A stretch of DNA of 35,662 nt from Reticulitermes lucifugus (GCA_026260175.1 JAKCWW010003010.1:205-35866), one strand, 5' to 3'; shown: positions 20,705 to 31,987, counted from the stretch's first letter. Notes: generated by a model from the letters alone, not told the origin. Numbers and translations are program-made.

Positions 20705-20825
20705 ACTCGTCCAGAGGAGTCCTACCGAGAGTGGTGTGTCTCATTGAGTGTGATCGTGAGGCCTCGATAATGAGGAGGCTTTGGCCCACTAGGAGCTGTT
20801 GCGCCATTGGGTAGGGGGGGGGGAC
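20705..20825 (+). mobile_element. SINE family A, 5'-truncated copy
   Basis: It is flanked by the 9-base duplication AGATCACAT (20696-20704 and 20826-20834). It starts in the middle of the family-A body (ACTCGTCCAGAGGAGTCC) and runs to the 3' end GCTGTTGCGCCATTG, followed by a G-run. The truncation at the insertion boundary together with a target duplication is the signature of incomplete reverse transcription. Confidence 0.85.
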
Positions 20826-21296
20826 AGATCACATGATACATCGACGTCACCGACTACTGCTAATTTACGAGTACACCCTAACATATTTTTGGAAGATTAT
20901 TTTAGTAATATTCTGCCATATTCTTGATCTTGCAATTACTTTTCAGGAGATTTTCCCATGGACCCATCATAACGTTCTTGAGACGAAGGGGAGGAAGATC
21001 GAAATTGCCATTGGTATCTGCAGTGAAAGTTCGTTAGTCCGGCACGATTGAGGGAATAGGGTGTGCCATTAAATCGATTTTGTGAATAGAATGGTGACTT
21101 GCGAGAATCAATTTTAATTTGGATTGTGACGAAAAAATAAAAAATAAAGCAGAAAGTATTCACTAAACATTGCAAACAATAGAATGTACAACAGTGTTTA
21201 CGGCCACCCAGAAAAGTAAATATGATAAATGTTGCTCAGAAAATTGAAAATATGGGAAAAATAGAGACGTTAAATCGTAATGGACTGTACGGAAGA

Positions 21297-21488
21297 ATGT
21301 GCCGTTGGAACTGAATTACCGTTCAACAAAGTGCCGGATAAACGAACTTTTGCTGTAGAATATTCCATTATAATGAACTTACCCTTGAACAGAGTGCCGG
21401 ATAAACGACATTTGCTGTACAGTATGCCATTAGAATGAACTTACCTTCAAAAAACTGCCGGATAAACGAACTTTTGCTGTACAATATA
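21297..21488. repeat. Tandem repeat, about 62-base unit, three copies
   Basis: GTGCCGGATAAACGAACTTT recurs at 21331, 21394 and (as CTGCCGG) 21454. Each is followed by TGCTGTA and a TATNCCATTATAATGAACTT-type segment, giving periods of about 63 and 61 bases. Confidence 0.88.
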
Positions 21489-22045
21489 AAGACAACCAAC
21501 ATACAGACACCGTCAGTGCAGTATAACTAAGACACTAACGCTGGAACACAACGCTTTGAACTACTAGTATGAAACTTCATGTACCTACATCCAGTGTCCT
21601 CCCAAGATATGAAGTACTTCCAACGACTCTGATGAGAAGTGCTTCGTGTTACGTCGCAAGTACACGTGATGTCTGTGCTTCATCTTTAACCTGTTCTAAT
21701 GCGCAGTACTCCATTTCATCTTTTTGTTGAATTCCACCAAATGTAGTCCAATTGTTCCCTTAATTCGATTTGTTTACAGTCGCTGTGAAAGCGTGTCTCT
21801 GTGTGTGGGATGAGATTGAGAATTTTACTAGGTACTTTAGCCAGTGCCATACACTACGGAGTGATAATTTTGTACTGCTGGTATTGAACAGTTTACAGCG
21901 AGGCATTTCAGGCTGTTATTATGAATGACTGGAATTATGAAATGTGAATTTTGTAAAAATTTGGCGGGATAGGTCGTGATCTATTTGAAGATACCAATCT
22001 TTGAACACAGTTTATTAGATTCAGGCAATAGGAACTGCCTTCTAA
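21489..22045. other. Intron sequence, nothing recognised
   Basis: No repeat or exon signature was seen. Confidence 0.4.
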
Positions 22046-22049
22046 AACA

Positions 22050-22220
22050 CGTTATTGAAGGAAAGCTAGAGGGAATGTTAGGAGTGACGGGAAGACTAGG
22101 AAGAAGACATAAGCAGCTACCTTAAGGAAATTGAAGGAGGAAGCACTGGATGGCTTTCTCTGGACAACTCCTTTTGGAAGAGGCCATGGGCCTGTCGTAA
22201 GACTGACTACGGAATGATGA
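22050..22220 (+). pseudogene. Decayed fragment of the RTE-like LINE ORF 3' end
   Basis: The plus strand reads VIEGKLEGMLGVTGRLGRRH (from about 22051), then loses frame through an internal deletion. It resumes similarity at nucleotide level (GGAAGAGGCCATGGGCCTGTC, then CGTAAGACTGACTACGG) to the same C-terminal region seen on the minus strand at 16888-17085. It is an older, damaged copy of that element. Confidence 0.78.
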
Positions 22221-22521
22221 ACAAGGTTAAAAAGAACCACTTGGATACAAGGCTGTCTTCCTAGGCTGCTAAGAGTCATAATTACGAAGTCATGCTGGAT
22301 TAGTCTACGTAGCGCCCTTATACCGCGCTTCATTTCCGGGTAAGAGTAGGAATGATTCTGTTCGCCACCACGTCTACAGTGACACTTTGATCCACAAAGT
22401 CTTCTATGCAATGCCTGCCAGTGGCTATTTCCCTAGAGAAAAGAAAGTGCGCAGCGTGAAACTGATCACGGACTCATTTGGGATGAGACTTAGATTAATT
22501 TCCTAACCGAAAGAAGTTGGA

Positions 22522-22765
22522 ACGGCTCAGTAGGTATAGTGACTAGGCTACGGGCTGGACGACCGAGGAATTGGGTGTCGATTCTAGGCAGGGACAAAAG
22601 ACATTTTCTTATCCGAAGAATTCATACCGGCTCTGCGGCCCACCCAGCCTCCTTTGTGCTGCATATCGGGGTTATTTCTTGGAGGGTAAGGCGGCGAAGG
22701 TGTGGAGGTAACCACTCACTTTCAATTACTGCCCGTATTTGGAATATGTAGCTATGTCTTATGCC
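22522..22765 (+). mobile_element. SINE family B
   Basis: The head CTCAGTAGGTATAGTGACTA and GGCTACGGGCTGGACGACCG is followed by a degraded B box (GTGTCGATTCTAGGCAGGG), GGCTCTGCGGCCCACCCAGCC, and CACTCACTTTCAATTACTGCC. This is one of the clearer copies of the tRNA-like 5' head of family B. Confidence 0.78.
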
Positions 22766-22789
22766 TTCGTGGCTTGATGCTAAACACCG

Positions 22790-23779
22790 GGAAAACTCTT
22801 TTCTACCTCAGAGTCCTCTTTTATATGTCGGTACTGAGCCATGCGACTCTTAGAAGCTGGTGGAAATAAATGGCAAACATAACCGCAGAGCTCAGCCCCG
22901 AACTGTACTTCATCTCGGTTTTGTCCAAGCATTGTCTGGAACACTGTTTTCAGAAGAGCATTTATGGTTTGCGACGTGCTACTAAACAGATATAAGCCTA
23001 TTTTGAACATTTTCCATCGTCTGGCCTTAGAGAAACGGACTGTTCCGGAAAGTGTTTCTGGTTCCGTTTGTTTTCATTTAGAACGAAACGCAGAGGGCTA
23101 GTTACCTGTGAACTAGCATTGTAATTGTGTGTTTGTGAGGAAAATTTTCTTCTCATTATCAGCTGCAGCCTGTCCGGAAATGGAAAGTGTGCCCTGTTAG
23201 TTAATTCTAGTTTTCAGCATCATACGTGAACCATTTGGATCTACTGACAAGGGGTTGAGAGAATCAAGGGGAATTGGCTGTGAACTGGCTGCCGGGGTCG
23301 ATATTTACTACAGCAAGGGCGGGTTACCTCCCATCCCCAACCGCCGTGAAGTCTCTGTAGTGTGTATCGTAGCTTGCTTCCGCCTTTGTGTGCAGCTTGC
23401 TCTCTTTCTCTTCAACGTTTCGTATTTAGACATGGGTGGCTTTTGATGAATAGTAAAAGGGCTGGTAATAAGTAATCTGGTCTTTAACATTACATTTTTG
23501 TAGTTAAAATTGAGGAATTTGTGAATGAATTTGAGGCTTTTAAATTGTAGATGAATTTTTTTGCCATTACCTTTTTGCAGAACGACGAAAACATAATTCT
23601 GACAAATGCAGTAGTTCCCAATTTGCATATTTTAAACACTATTCTTACTATTCCAAACATATGCGTTTAAATTATCGCAACAAAAGCATTGTGTAATTCC
23701 AGCAAACAAGTAATTGTCCGTTCAACTTCAATTTCAAACCCATCGCCCTGGAAATACCACCTTTGTAATGGAATGTTTC
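22790..23779. other. Intron sequence, nothing recognised
   Basis: The open frames at 22780-23010 and 23308-23628 (minus strand) and 23255-23446 (plus strand) show no recognisable domain. Confidence 0.4.
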
Positions 23780-24004
23780 GCGGATCCCGGCGGCCGTGCG
23801 TTCTAAGGCGTAGGTCTGCGGCCGCTTGATTGTTTGGATCGCGGGTTCGAATCCTGCTGATGGCACGGATGTTAGTCTCTTGTGTTTGTTGTGAGTTGTG
23901 TAGGTATCGGCCTTTGCGACGAGCTGATCACTCGTTTAGAGGAGTCCTACCGTGTGTGTGTGTTTGTTTAATTGTGTGTGATGTTGGCTGTTGCGCCACA
24001 GAAA
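23780..24004 (+). mobile_element. SINE family A
   Basis: The tRNA-like head retains TTCTAAGGCGTAGGTCTGCG and an intact B box, GGGTTCGAATCC. The body follows (GATGTTAGTCTCTTGTG, CACTCGTTTAGAGGAGTCC) with an internal deletion before the 3' end CTGTTGCGCCACAGAAAAA. The minus-strand open frame over its head (23672-23866, beginning MPSAGFEPAI) is the antisense of the SINE and not a gene. Confidence 0.85.
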
Positions 24005-24044
24005 AATTGCAGTGCTTCTGTGGGTTCATAATGTCTTATGTTGT

Positions 24045-24335
24045 CATAGCGTAGTCAGTATAGTGATTAGGCTAGAGGCTGGACGATACGTGTTTCGAAT
24101 CCTTGCAGGGGCAAGAGATATATTTCTTCTCCAAAACGTTCACACATGCTGTTGGGTCCACCCAACCACCTATTCAGTGGATACCTGGGGCTCTTTCCAG
24201 GGGCTTAAGCGACAGCGGCGTGAGTCTGATTGCTCACTTCCATTTACTGCCAAGGTTATGAATGAGTGGAGCTATACCTCCATCTCCCTATATGCTTGCA
24301 TGGCGTGTATAGGGACAACTTTAATTTTTTTACCT
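24045..24335 (+). mobile_element. SINE family B, best-preserved copy
   Basis: It contains all family-B landmarks in order: head GTCAGTATAGTGATTAGGC, GAGGCTGGACGATACG, B box GTTTCGAATCC, CCAAAACGTTCACACATG, GGTCCACCCAACCACC, GTGGATACCTGGGG, GCTCACTTCCATTTACTGCC, TGGAGCTATACCTCC, and a 3' end GGGACAACTTTAATTTTTTT. The 171-codon open frame across it (23991-24506) is fortuitous. Confidence 0.82.
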
Positions 24336-24474
24336 TTTAACGCGTTCTTGTCTTGGCTAATTCTGAATTGTAGAAGTTATCATAAACGTAGCGAAACTCC
24401 TGTATTTATTTCATTTTTAAAAAGGAACCCGTTCTTATATATTTATATGGCAAATACTATTCGCATTGGAGGCT

Positions 24475-24570
24475 TGAGGTTTCCACGGTGGTCAAGATTC
24501 ATATAGGAGGTTTCCCGAAACGTCGGTAACTACCTACCAGATTGCACGGTGTCCTAATATAGAACACTGT
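24475..24570 (+). mobile_element. Family-2 element remnant with a hammerhead-like core
   Basis: GTTTCCC-GAAACGTCGGTAAC (24508-24526) is followed by the family-2 end GCACGGTGTCCTAATATAG. The CTGANGA part is degraded (CAAGATTC at 24493). It is a solo copy without a visible inverted partner. Confidence 0.5.
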
Positions 24571-24730
24571 AACGTAATTCATGTTGCTGATAAGCCAGGA
24601 ATACGCAGCTCTAATGAACTGTTCGGACAAGCCGGAGCAGGTTTCTGTCGTTGGTTGTATACACACACCCACACCAACAGGACCAGTGCTTCTAACCGAA
24701 ACATGTCGTCGTGAGTAGCATGGGAGCAGT

Positions 24731-24865
24731 TATCGGCCGTGACGCGGCTCAGGCAGTTAGTCGCCGGCCTCTCGCAACGAAAAGTCCGGATTTGATCCCA
24801 GGCCAGTTTGGGATTTCTGGTGGACAAAGTGGCAGTTGGACACGCATTTTTTCTGAGTGTTTCAT
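24731..24865 (+). mobile_element. SINE family D (tRNA-derived)
   Basis: CGGCCGTGACGCGGCTCAGG, AGTCGCCGGCCTCTCGC and a B box GGATTTGATCCC are followed by AGGCCAGTTTGGG and TGGTGGACAAAGTGGCAG. The same order of words occurs at 30244-30425. Confidence 0.6.
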
Positions 24866-24869
24866 TTCT

Positions 24870-26500
24870 CCCGTTTTAGTATTATTCGACTAGTGCTCCA
24901 TACTTCATTCTTTCGCCTTTCTCAGACTGTATGAAGCAATAGTAGCTGATAGCGTCATCGATAGCACACTAGAAAACATAAGGCATTTGTCACAGCCACA
25001 CTTCACTGGGACATCAACATTGCCTGTTGTAGGATTTTTAGTAAATTTTAGTTCCAGTTATATGTTTTATGTACTTCTACGCTTCGAACAGATTTTTTAA
25101 TCTGAAATTATATTGAATATCCCGAAGATTTTCGCACATGAAGGCACTGATGTCTCTTTTAAAACATCTGTTGATTATATCTTAACGTTGTGCAGTTTTG
25201 TACTACACGGCACCTTGTTACGGCACGCGTCGTTAAATAAATATATATATTTATATATATATATATATAAAACGCAACCGAAGTCCTAATTGAAAAGGAG
25301 TCAGTGGAATTATGAATTCTGAGATTTTTTAAAGGTTTTCTTGGATGTTTGAATGAACCGTGATGAAACTTCCGACAAGAAATATCAAGACAAACAAGGA
25401 ATTCCGAACAAACCTCATAAAGCAGGGATGCAGAAATGCCGGCCGCCAGGTCACCGTGGCGACTAAATTTTTACGATGGGGCCTAATATGTGTTGGTCTT
25501 CAGTATGGAATTTGTTTCATGTCACCCTTCTGACGCCTAGAATTTTGGAAAATTTGTCCACTCCTGTCATAAAGCAACTTTTGTATGGATTTCTACTCCC
25601 ACAGATCTGTTTGTCTATTATTATTATTATTATTAGTAGTAGTAGTAGTAGTAGTACTAGTAGTTTCTTTTTGTGAGGAACTTAATCCGTAAATACAGTT
25701 TCGCTGTACGTTCAATTCGTCGGCTTTAACTTCAAAGTTCCACATCTTCCCCGTGTTTGTGATTATTGACTTACGAGCAGTATTTCACACATAATGTTTA
25801 GGTATAAACTTCAGCTGCAGCTGCTAATTAGCGCCAACTCTGTGCAGTTTTTGCCAAACCAGCACAGAAACTGGACTAGACGCATTCACTACATCTTGTC
25901 AGTTCTGTGGTACCTCGTGACCTGTGCAAAAACACAATAAATCCTCATAATTAGCTACTAAAATGCAAACTAGAGTGCACGCAAGAGGAAATCAGAGACG
26001 TAACTGGTGTTGAAAGTGCATAAAATCAGGGTTATTTTATAACCCAATTAATGCATGTACTTGTCTTGACTGCATACATATCACGAAGCAAAAGACCGAC
26101 TGCGATGTAGATATGTAATCGTACATATGACGGTTTAAATACTGCACTTATATGGACTTTCAATTCTAATGTATTACATTTTAACTCAGATGGGGTCTGA
26201 AGATAGCGTATAGCCGAAATATGTGGGCTAACCAGTATACGGATACATTATGCTTATTATCTGTCTCCGTACCAAATTTCACATGCCTGCTCCATTGTTT
26301 CATTAATTATTGCCACAAAACCCCTTTCGTACTGTCACCATGTTACATTCTACAAAAATAGTATCTTAAGAGAAGTATATTTTTTCAAGATTTATTACCA
26401 TACATCATTGTAGGATCCTGAAATAACCTACGCGGCGATAGTGTCGCACCCCACGTTTGCGTGTCCGCCATGTTCTTATTGCTGACTGTAGGAAATCATA
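24870..26500. other. Intron sequence with simple repeats and one solo hammerhead-like core
   Basis: A (TA)n palindromic stretch lies at about 25239-25271 and an (ATT)n/(AGT)n compound microsatellite at about 25617-25662. A solo module, CTGAAGA-T-AGC...GCC-GAAATATGTGGG, lies at 26197-26220. The rest is not recognised. Confidence 0.45.
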
Positions 26501-26873
26501 AAGGAAGGCGTTGGGGTGCCTTCAGTGGCATAACTTTCCTATCAAGTTTCATGAAAATCGCTCAACCTTATTAAAAATTTTAGGTGGATGGCATACAGAA
26601 ACACTCAGACTGCATGGTATTACAAGAAGGTTATTTGCTTTTTTAGGGTTGTTAGGTAGTGTAAAGACGGACTTGCTACCTTTCCTCTATCGGGATTCCA
26701 TTTCGTAATCCCAGAATTCGGGCGGGATAAGATCGTACGTGTTAGAAGCCGCATGGCCATCGTGAATGCGCTGTATTATTTGTTCTTAATTTTTTCGTGT
26801 GTTTGTCTCCTCTCTGTTATCACTTAAACACTTCAGTAGAATTTTTTTCCCTCTGAATGAAGGAGCTGATTTT
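26501..26873. other. Unassigned sequence with a short open frame
   Basis: A 65-codon open frame (26511-26708, plus strand) beginning MGCLQWHNFPIKFHEN has the look of a transposon-derived coding relic, but I do not recognise the family. It lies just before a minus-strand family-A SINE. Confidence 0.25.
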
Positions 26874-27127
26874 TGTTCAATGGCGCAACAGCCCCTAGTG
26901 TGCCAGGGCCTCCTCATTATCGAGGTTTTACGATCATACTCAGACACATCACGCTCGGTAGGACTCCTCTGGACGAGTGATCAGCTCGACGCAGAGACCT
27001 CTACCTAACAACACACAAAACCCACAACAGACAGACATCCATGCCCCCGGCGGGATTTGAACTCGCAGTTCCAGCGAGCGAGCGGCCGCAGACCCACGCC
27101 TTAGACGGCGCGGCCACTGGGATCGGC
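26874..27127 (-). mobile_element. SINE family A, nearly full length
   Basis: The minus strand reads GCCGATCCCAGTGGCCGCGC, AAGGCGTGGGTCTGCGGCCG, a B box region (GCGAGTTCAAATCCCGCCG), the body with TCCAGAGGAGTCCTACCGAG, and the 3' end CTAGGGGCTGTTGCGCCATTG (part). It is about 254 bases long. A flanking duplication could not be assigned with confidence. The plus-strand open frame 26799-27008 overlaps it and is not a gene. Confidence 0.88.
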
Positions 27128-27129
27128 AT

Positions 27130-28800
27130 TTGAACTGAATAATATATAAATTTTAAGCAGCTGCAGTTTACTGCTGCTCTTATGATGGTCTCTTATTCTC
27201 CGATATTGATCGGCTGTCATTCCGGTCATTAAAAGCGGAGACTGCTGGATTTAATTCTAAATTTGAGGACATGAAATGGACATTCCCTTATTTAGTGGTT
27301 TGTACTCGAGCTGAACGAGTTTCTACCTCCCATTTAATCATGGAATTTTACCTTTCAGTGGGAAATTTTGCCCTTCACTGGTGTGAATTCGTTGGAAACG
27401 CCTGCATACTGTTGTATTATCTGTACGTATATTCACTGCTTTGAGAAGGAGCCATTTTTTATTTTATACCCAGAATTCAAATTCAATTCAATAGGCCAAT
27501 AAATAACAAAAATCCGACGTTGTTGAAACAATTTACAAGATCGCTTTGTACGTACATAACACAGCCTTTCAACTAACATTTCAACGTGAGTGTTTTTGAG
27601 AATTTTTCTAAGAATATTTGAACGTAAGAGAAACGAAATAAAAAATGTGAAAAAAGTAGGCTTGTATGTGATGAAGAACCCTGTAGTGTGTACCCTTAGA
27701 CGAATGTTGTTGCATTAATTAACTACAAATTATAAGATTGACAAGAATTGTTGCGGACATGGGAAAGAAGAAATGCATACAAAACCTTGGATGCAATCCA
27801 CAAGAAATGAGGCCAGCAGAGTAAAACAGCCATCTCCTTAACACAGTTTGAAAACAGTATCACTCTCTTATGTTTTTCGCTTGGGAGGTTGGTCAGTCAT
27901 ATGTTTTGAACGATTTTGAATTATTCATCTTTCGGTTTCGGACATGTGCGCATAGCGTCCCTTTCCTTTAACTGTCTCGAAAATTGTAAGAGTTGTGGTA
28001 AAGTATTTTGGTTAAAAGATGCGCTTTTTATTCTTGTCTACAACATTTGTTTGGGACATTTTTCACTCTGCTTAATAGTTAGCCATTACGGGNGGAGATG
28101 CGCGCACAAATGCAAACGCTCTCAAGGTAAAACGTCCGCTGTTCTTGTCCGAGTGTAGCAAACATTTACGTCGCTTAACAGTATTTCATACAATCCCGCA
28201 ATACACAATCTTATTAAAATCCTTTCGGTGGTTCTCGGATTGTTACATGCTAAAGGGCGGGTGGACGGACGGATACAACGGTATTAATAGGTGCTCCTCA
28301 GGGACGCCAGCGCTCGTGAAAATCTATGTCACGTTTCTATCAGGCTGTCCATTTAGGGTACGGGCATGATATTTATTTCTACCAAAAATTCATCGAAGGA
28401 ACCGTTCCGGCAGTGGAAGTGGTCTGTCTTGATGGAAGTATAAATGCATGCTTTATTTCCGCCAGGAGATCTACTGGCTAACAACTGCCTGGCCTGGCCA
28501 GGGATTTTGTAATTTCTGTTGCTAAGGTGGCTACGCTTCTGAGATCGCTACGTCCCTATCTAGCCTTGATATCCACTCTTTACAGGGTAACTTTTTCCCA
28601 GGGGTGCATATATTTGGAGGATTTGGTTAACCACACTTATATACCTACCCAGATGTTGGGAATACTTGGAGCTTTGCCTTCACGACAGGGTAGTCATTCA
28701 TGGTGTCATTCTTAAACTTCCGTAATTGCATTTTGCAAGAGATTTGTGTTGCAAAATTCTGTGTATAAACATAACCGGTTATTAGTTCTATTTATACCGT
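27130..28800. other. Unique-looking intron sequence
   Basis: No repeat family was recognised over about 1.7 kb, one of the longest such stretches in the intron. It includes a single ambiguous base at 28093. Open frames at 27916-28158, 28145-28369 and 28527-28715 show no recognisable domain. Confidence 0.4.
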
Positions 28801-28805
28801 TAGGA

Positions 28806-28847
28806 ACCGGGGTGCCCTAGTCCGTGTAGCGACTATACTACGGCCTG
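28806..28847 (+). mobile_element. SINE family B, head fragment
   Basis: CTAGTCCGTGTAGCGACTAT followed by ACTACGGCCTG resembles the tRNA-like head of family B (TAGTGACTAGGCTACGGGCTG). It breaks off abruptly at 28847. Confidence 0.45.
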
Positions 28848-29089
28848 CTTTTTATTATATACGAATTATTATTCAGAGACTTTTCGACCACGCCGTCAGT
28901 TTTGTGTGCCAATTACAGTTCGTGCCCCGGTCGTTTTGTATAGGTTTTGTGGCGGACTCAGCGCCTATACGGCGTTTATACTCCGGGTTATCACATTTAG
29001 CCCCCAAATCATTCCACGGTTCTCTCTCTTTTGTGCTGTATTTTTACTTAAACTTCTCTAATCTTAAAAGGATAGGCAATAGAGGGCTG

Positions 29090-29345
29090 ATGATACTGTC
29101 GTTAGTAGTTGCATCAGTAGTAGCAGTATAGTAAACTCCGTTCAGATGTCTTTCTATTCTCGACGGGGACGAAGAATTCTCTCTTCGCCACTTCGTTCAT
29201 ACCGGTTATTGGATCCACACAGCCTCCTGTCCATAAAGTATGTGGGGCCTTTTCTCCTACGATAAAGAGGTCGAGGCATGGATCTATCCACTCACCTTCG
29301 TCTAGGTGGCAAACGTTAAGACCTCACCGATTTTTATATCATTCC
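29090..29345 (+). mobile_element. SINE family B, diverged copy
   Basis: AGCAGTATAGTAAACTCCG, TATTCTCGACGGGGAC, CGTTCATACCGGTTATTGG, TCCACACAGCCTCCTGTCC, CCTACGATAAAGAGGTCG and CCACTCACCTTCGTC keep the order of the family-B landmarks, with many substitutions. Confidence 0.6.
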
Positions 29346-29616
29346 TGCCGTAGTAGCGGATTAAGCACAGGCATCTTTATATTTTAAAAGCTAAAGAGGG
29401 ACAACAATGCATTTTTTCCATCCTGGTTGCATTGCTAGACGTTATTATTCATTAGATATTCTCATTAACATTGATATTAGACATAAAACGATGGAATGGC
29501 AACTGTATTGGTGGACGATGAGTAAGAAAGAAAATTTCTGCCTCAATGTCGTCTGTGGTGCCATGGCAATATTTGGTACTCGTTTAACAGCGTAGCGTAG
29601 GTCCGTGTATGCTTAG

Positions 29617-29970
29617 TTAGTTAGTTAGTCCCCATGTCGCTCCAATCGCGGAGCATTGGGGGCCTCCTTTCGGAGGTTTCTATGGTCATGTGCGTTGATG
29701 TAGCGGATGACCAGGGTGACCAGCCCACTGACCGCACAAGTTCCACTCAATCCTGAGTCAGGAGACTTGGATGAGAAATGGCCGCTGAATTTTGCCGACG
29801 GGCACTACAGTTCTATTCATGCCTGTTGGGTTCTTTTACATGCCGACATGGGACCGACGGCTTTACTTCCCCTCCAGATTTTTATCACCCTTAAAAATCC
29901 ATCGCCCTCGGTCGGGATCGAACCCGCGCCCAGTGGCAAGCACGCTAACCACTAGTCCACCGAGGGCAAC
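29617..29970 (-). mobile_element. tRNA-derived SINE, family C, intact with 14-base target duplication
   Basis: It is flanked by two perfect copies of CCGTGTATGCTTAG (29603-29616 and 29971-29984). On the minus strand the 5' end is a tRNA-like head (29967 down to 29904) whose acceptor stem is perfect over 7 pairs (GCCCTCG with CGAGGGC), with an A-box CTAGTGGTTAGCG and B box GGTTCGATCCC. The T-stem is only partly paired, so it is a SINE head and not a working tRNA gene. The 3' end is a tetranucleotide tail, read as TTAGTTAGTTAG on the plus strand. Length is 354 bases. The plus-strand open frames at 29707-30037 arise from it. Confidence 0.9.
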
Positions 29971-30243
29971 CCGTGTATGCTTAGGTCTGTTTAAAATACG
30001 TATATCCGAGAAACATTATGGGGAACATAAAATCTGAATGTATGTTGAAAACATACAAAAGATCACGAAACCAGGTCACTTAGTATACCGTTTCAAATGC
30101 AGATGTCGTATACGAGCATCGATCGTGAATGATGCATGTTTGAAGTTGTCTTAGCTCATTTCATGGTAGTGTCCCGGTGTTCACTTGAAGTCATGGGCAA
30201 CACTTCGACAGACGTGAATGTGAAGAGTCTATAATGCGATCGA

Positions 30244-30425
30244 CACTCGGCCGTGCCATGGCTCGGGAGATTACTCGCCGGCTTTTTAACGCGAAGGCCT
30301 GGGTTCGGTCCAAGACCAGTCCGTGTAGGGCTCACGACCGACAAACTGGCACTGGGACAGGGTTTTCTCCGAATACCTCGGCTGTCCCCTGTCAGTGACA
30401 TTCCACCAGTGCTTGCGGCTCATGT
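30244..30425 (+). mobile_element. SINE family D (tRNA-derived)
   Basis: CGGCCGTGCCATGGCTCGGG, TTACTCGCCGGC, and a B-box-like GGGTTCGGTCC are followed by AAGACCAGTCCGTGTAGGG and a body with TGGCACTGGGACAGGGTTTT and TTCCACCAGTGC. The head and order match the copy at 24731-24865. Confidence 0.6.
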
Positions 30426-30609
30426 TTTATGTACTGACAATCGACGCTATATAATCTTAACAACTGACAGCGTCGTAATGTAGCACACCTAAACAAAGGT
30501 GAACACTCGAATCTGTCGAATACAAGTCCAAACGTTGCCACTGTACCATCCCACTAGGAGGAAATTCTAGAGTATCAACAACAAATGAGGATAGGATTAA
30601 CAAAATCAT

Positions 30610-30860
30610 AAACCTCTCGAATCCCGGCCGGAGCAAATATTTCTCTCCTCTTGTAAACACCCAGACAGGCTCTGGGGCCCACCCAGCCTACTACTCAATG
30701 GGCACTGGGGTCTCTTACTCCCGGGGTAAAACGGCTGGGGCGTCAGTCTGACCACTTACATCCATCTAGTGACGAGATTGTGAAGGACTGGAGCTATAAG
30801 TCCACTATCTTCATATGCTTCCATGGAGTATATGGGAACAACTGTACCTTTATAAATTAT
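30610..30860 (+). mobile_element. SINE family B, head-truncated copy
   Basis: It starts near the B-box region (CGAATCCCGGCCGGAGC) and then has GTAAACACCCAGACAGGCTC, GGGGCCCACCCAGCC, CTCAATGGGCACTGGGG, CCCGGGGTAAAACGGCTGGGG, CACTTACATCCATC, TGGAGCTATAAGTCC and a 3' end GGGAACAACTGTACC. Confidence 0.8.
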
Positions 30861-30869
30861 TTCCTAAAG

Positions 30870-31976
30870 ACGGTCTTCTGGGACGTGACTCAGTGTAGTT
30901 TGGTTGTTTGGTGCAGACATTGCGGAAGAACCTGCTCTCTACATATCAGGGTCCAAGAGGTAGCACTCTATCAAACTACGGACATTACGTTCCGGATGAC
31001 ATGATCTCGATTCTCTTCGTCGTGAGAAGCTGAAATCGCACGATTTTTGCAAATATCTATGACATCAGCAAAATTGCACCGTGTAGTGCTATTTGTTTGC
31101 ACGTTTCAGCACGTCATCGGATTATTGGCTGTCATTGTGCTAACGGGTATCTAATGTTTAGCATACATGGTTAGTGTTCAAGGCTTTCGACTCTTACCGC
31201 TGGTCTCGAATGTAACATAAGTTAAAGAACCTGTCCCAGGAACTTTTATAGAAGACCTAAATGTTGTGAATATCAAATATAAATCATACACTGGTCTGTG
31301 TCTGACGTAAATGTGATGTAATAGTAAGTATACAAGTAACACATTGACGGGCTGTGTATGAAGGGGCGTGCCAGTGTAAATAGCCAGTCATCTGGTGGCG
31401 ACATTTTGTACTTGGCGTCAAGAAGACCAGGGAAATTTACACGTCATTTGACAAGCTTCTCTTCAGAAACACGTATGTCCACTTTCGGCAAGAACTGCGT
31501 TCTGATATCACAACCCACATGTTAAAAAAAAAGAAATTTTCTAATTTTCAATGCTGGAGGTAACCGGAGTTTGTCTACAGTAGTTGTATCCAGTACTAGA
31601 GGCCCGTATCATGCATGTTTTCCCTACAGGTAAGTCATTATTACTAAAGTCGACGTACGTAGTTGGAAATCAAGCTCCTCGGTTATATCTGTCATTTCTT
31701 TCCAAAAGTATCGATCGGATTTACGCTTTGTTACCCCACTCTTAACCTTTTAAAGCCTACTGGTTACTTGACGCACCAACAGGTCTAATATTCAAGAATT
31801 GTACATTCTGCCCACACTGTATTTATGTTTGTATTTGTGTCAGAACAAACAGCGACTGTTGCCCTATATAACATAAACTAATGGGTTTTTATAACCGAGA
31901 TGACAAGTGTTTACTGCGCGGTACGAACTGGGTCTTTAAATGAAACAGTTTATTCTTTGTCTTTAAATGGTTAACA
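30870..31976. other. Intron sequence with a weak family-2 remnant
   Basis: At about 30866-30975, GGTCTTCTGGGACGTGACTC and AGCACTCTATCAAACTACGG loosely resemble the two ends of family-2 elements, but no hammerhead-like core survives. The rest is not recognised. Confidence 0.3.
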
Positions 31977-31987
31977 CAATTTCTTTA

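Noticed and set aside
24595..24827. 82-codon minus-strand frame
   Set aside because: It overlaps family-D SINE sequence and has no independent domain.
29904..29967. Functional tRNA gene on the minus strand
   Set aside because: The T-stem has mismatches and the sequence is embedded at the 5' end of a 354-base unit with target duplications, so it is a SINE head.
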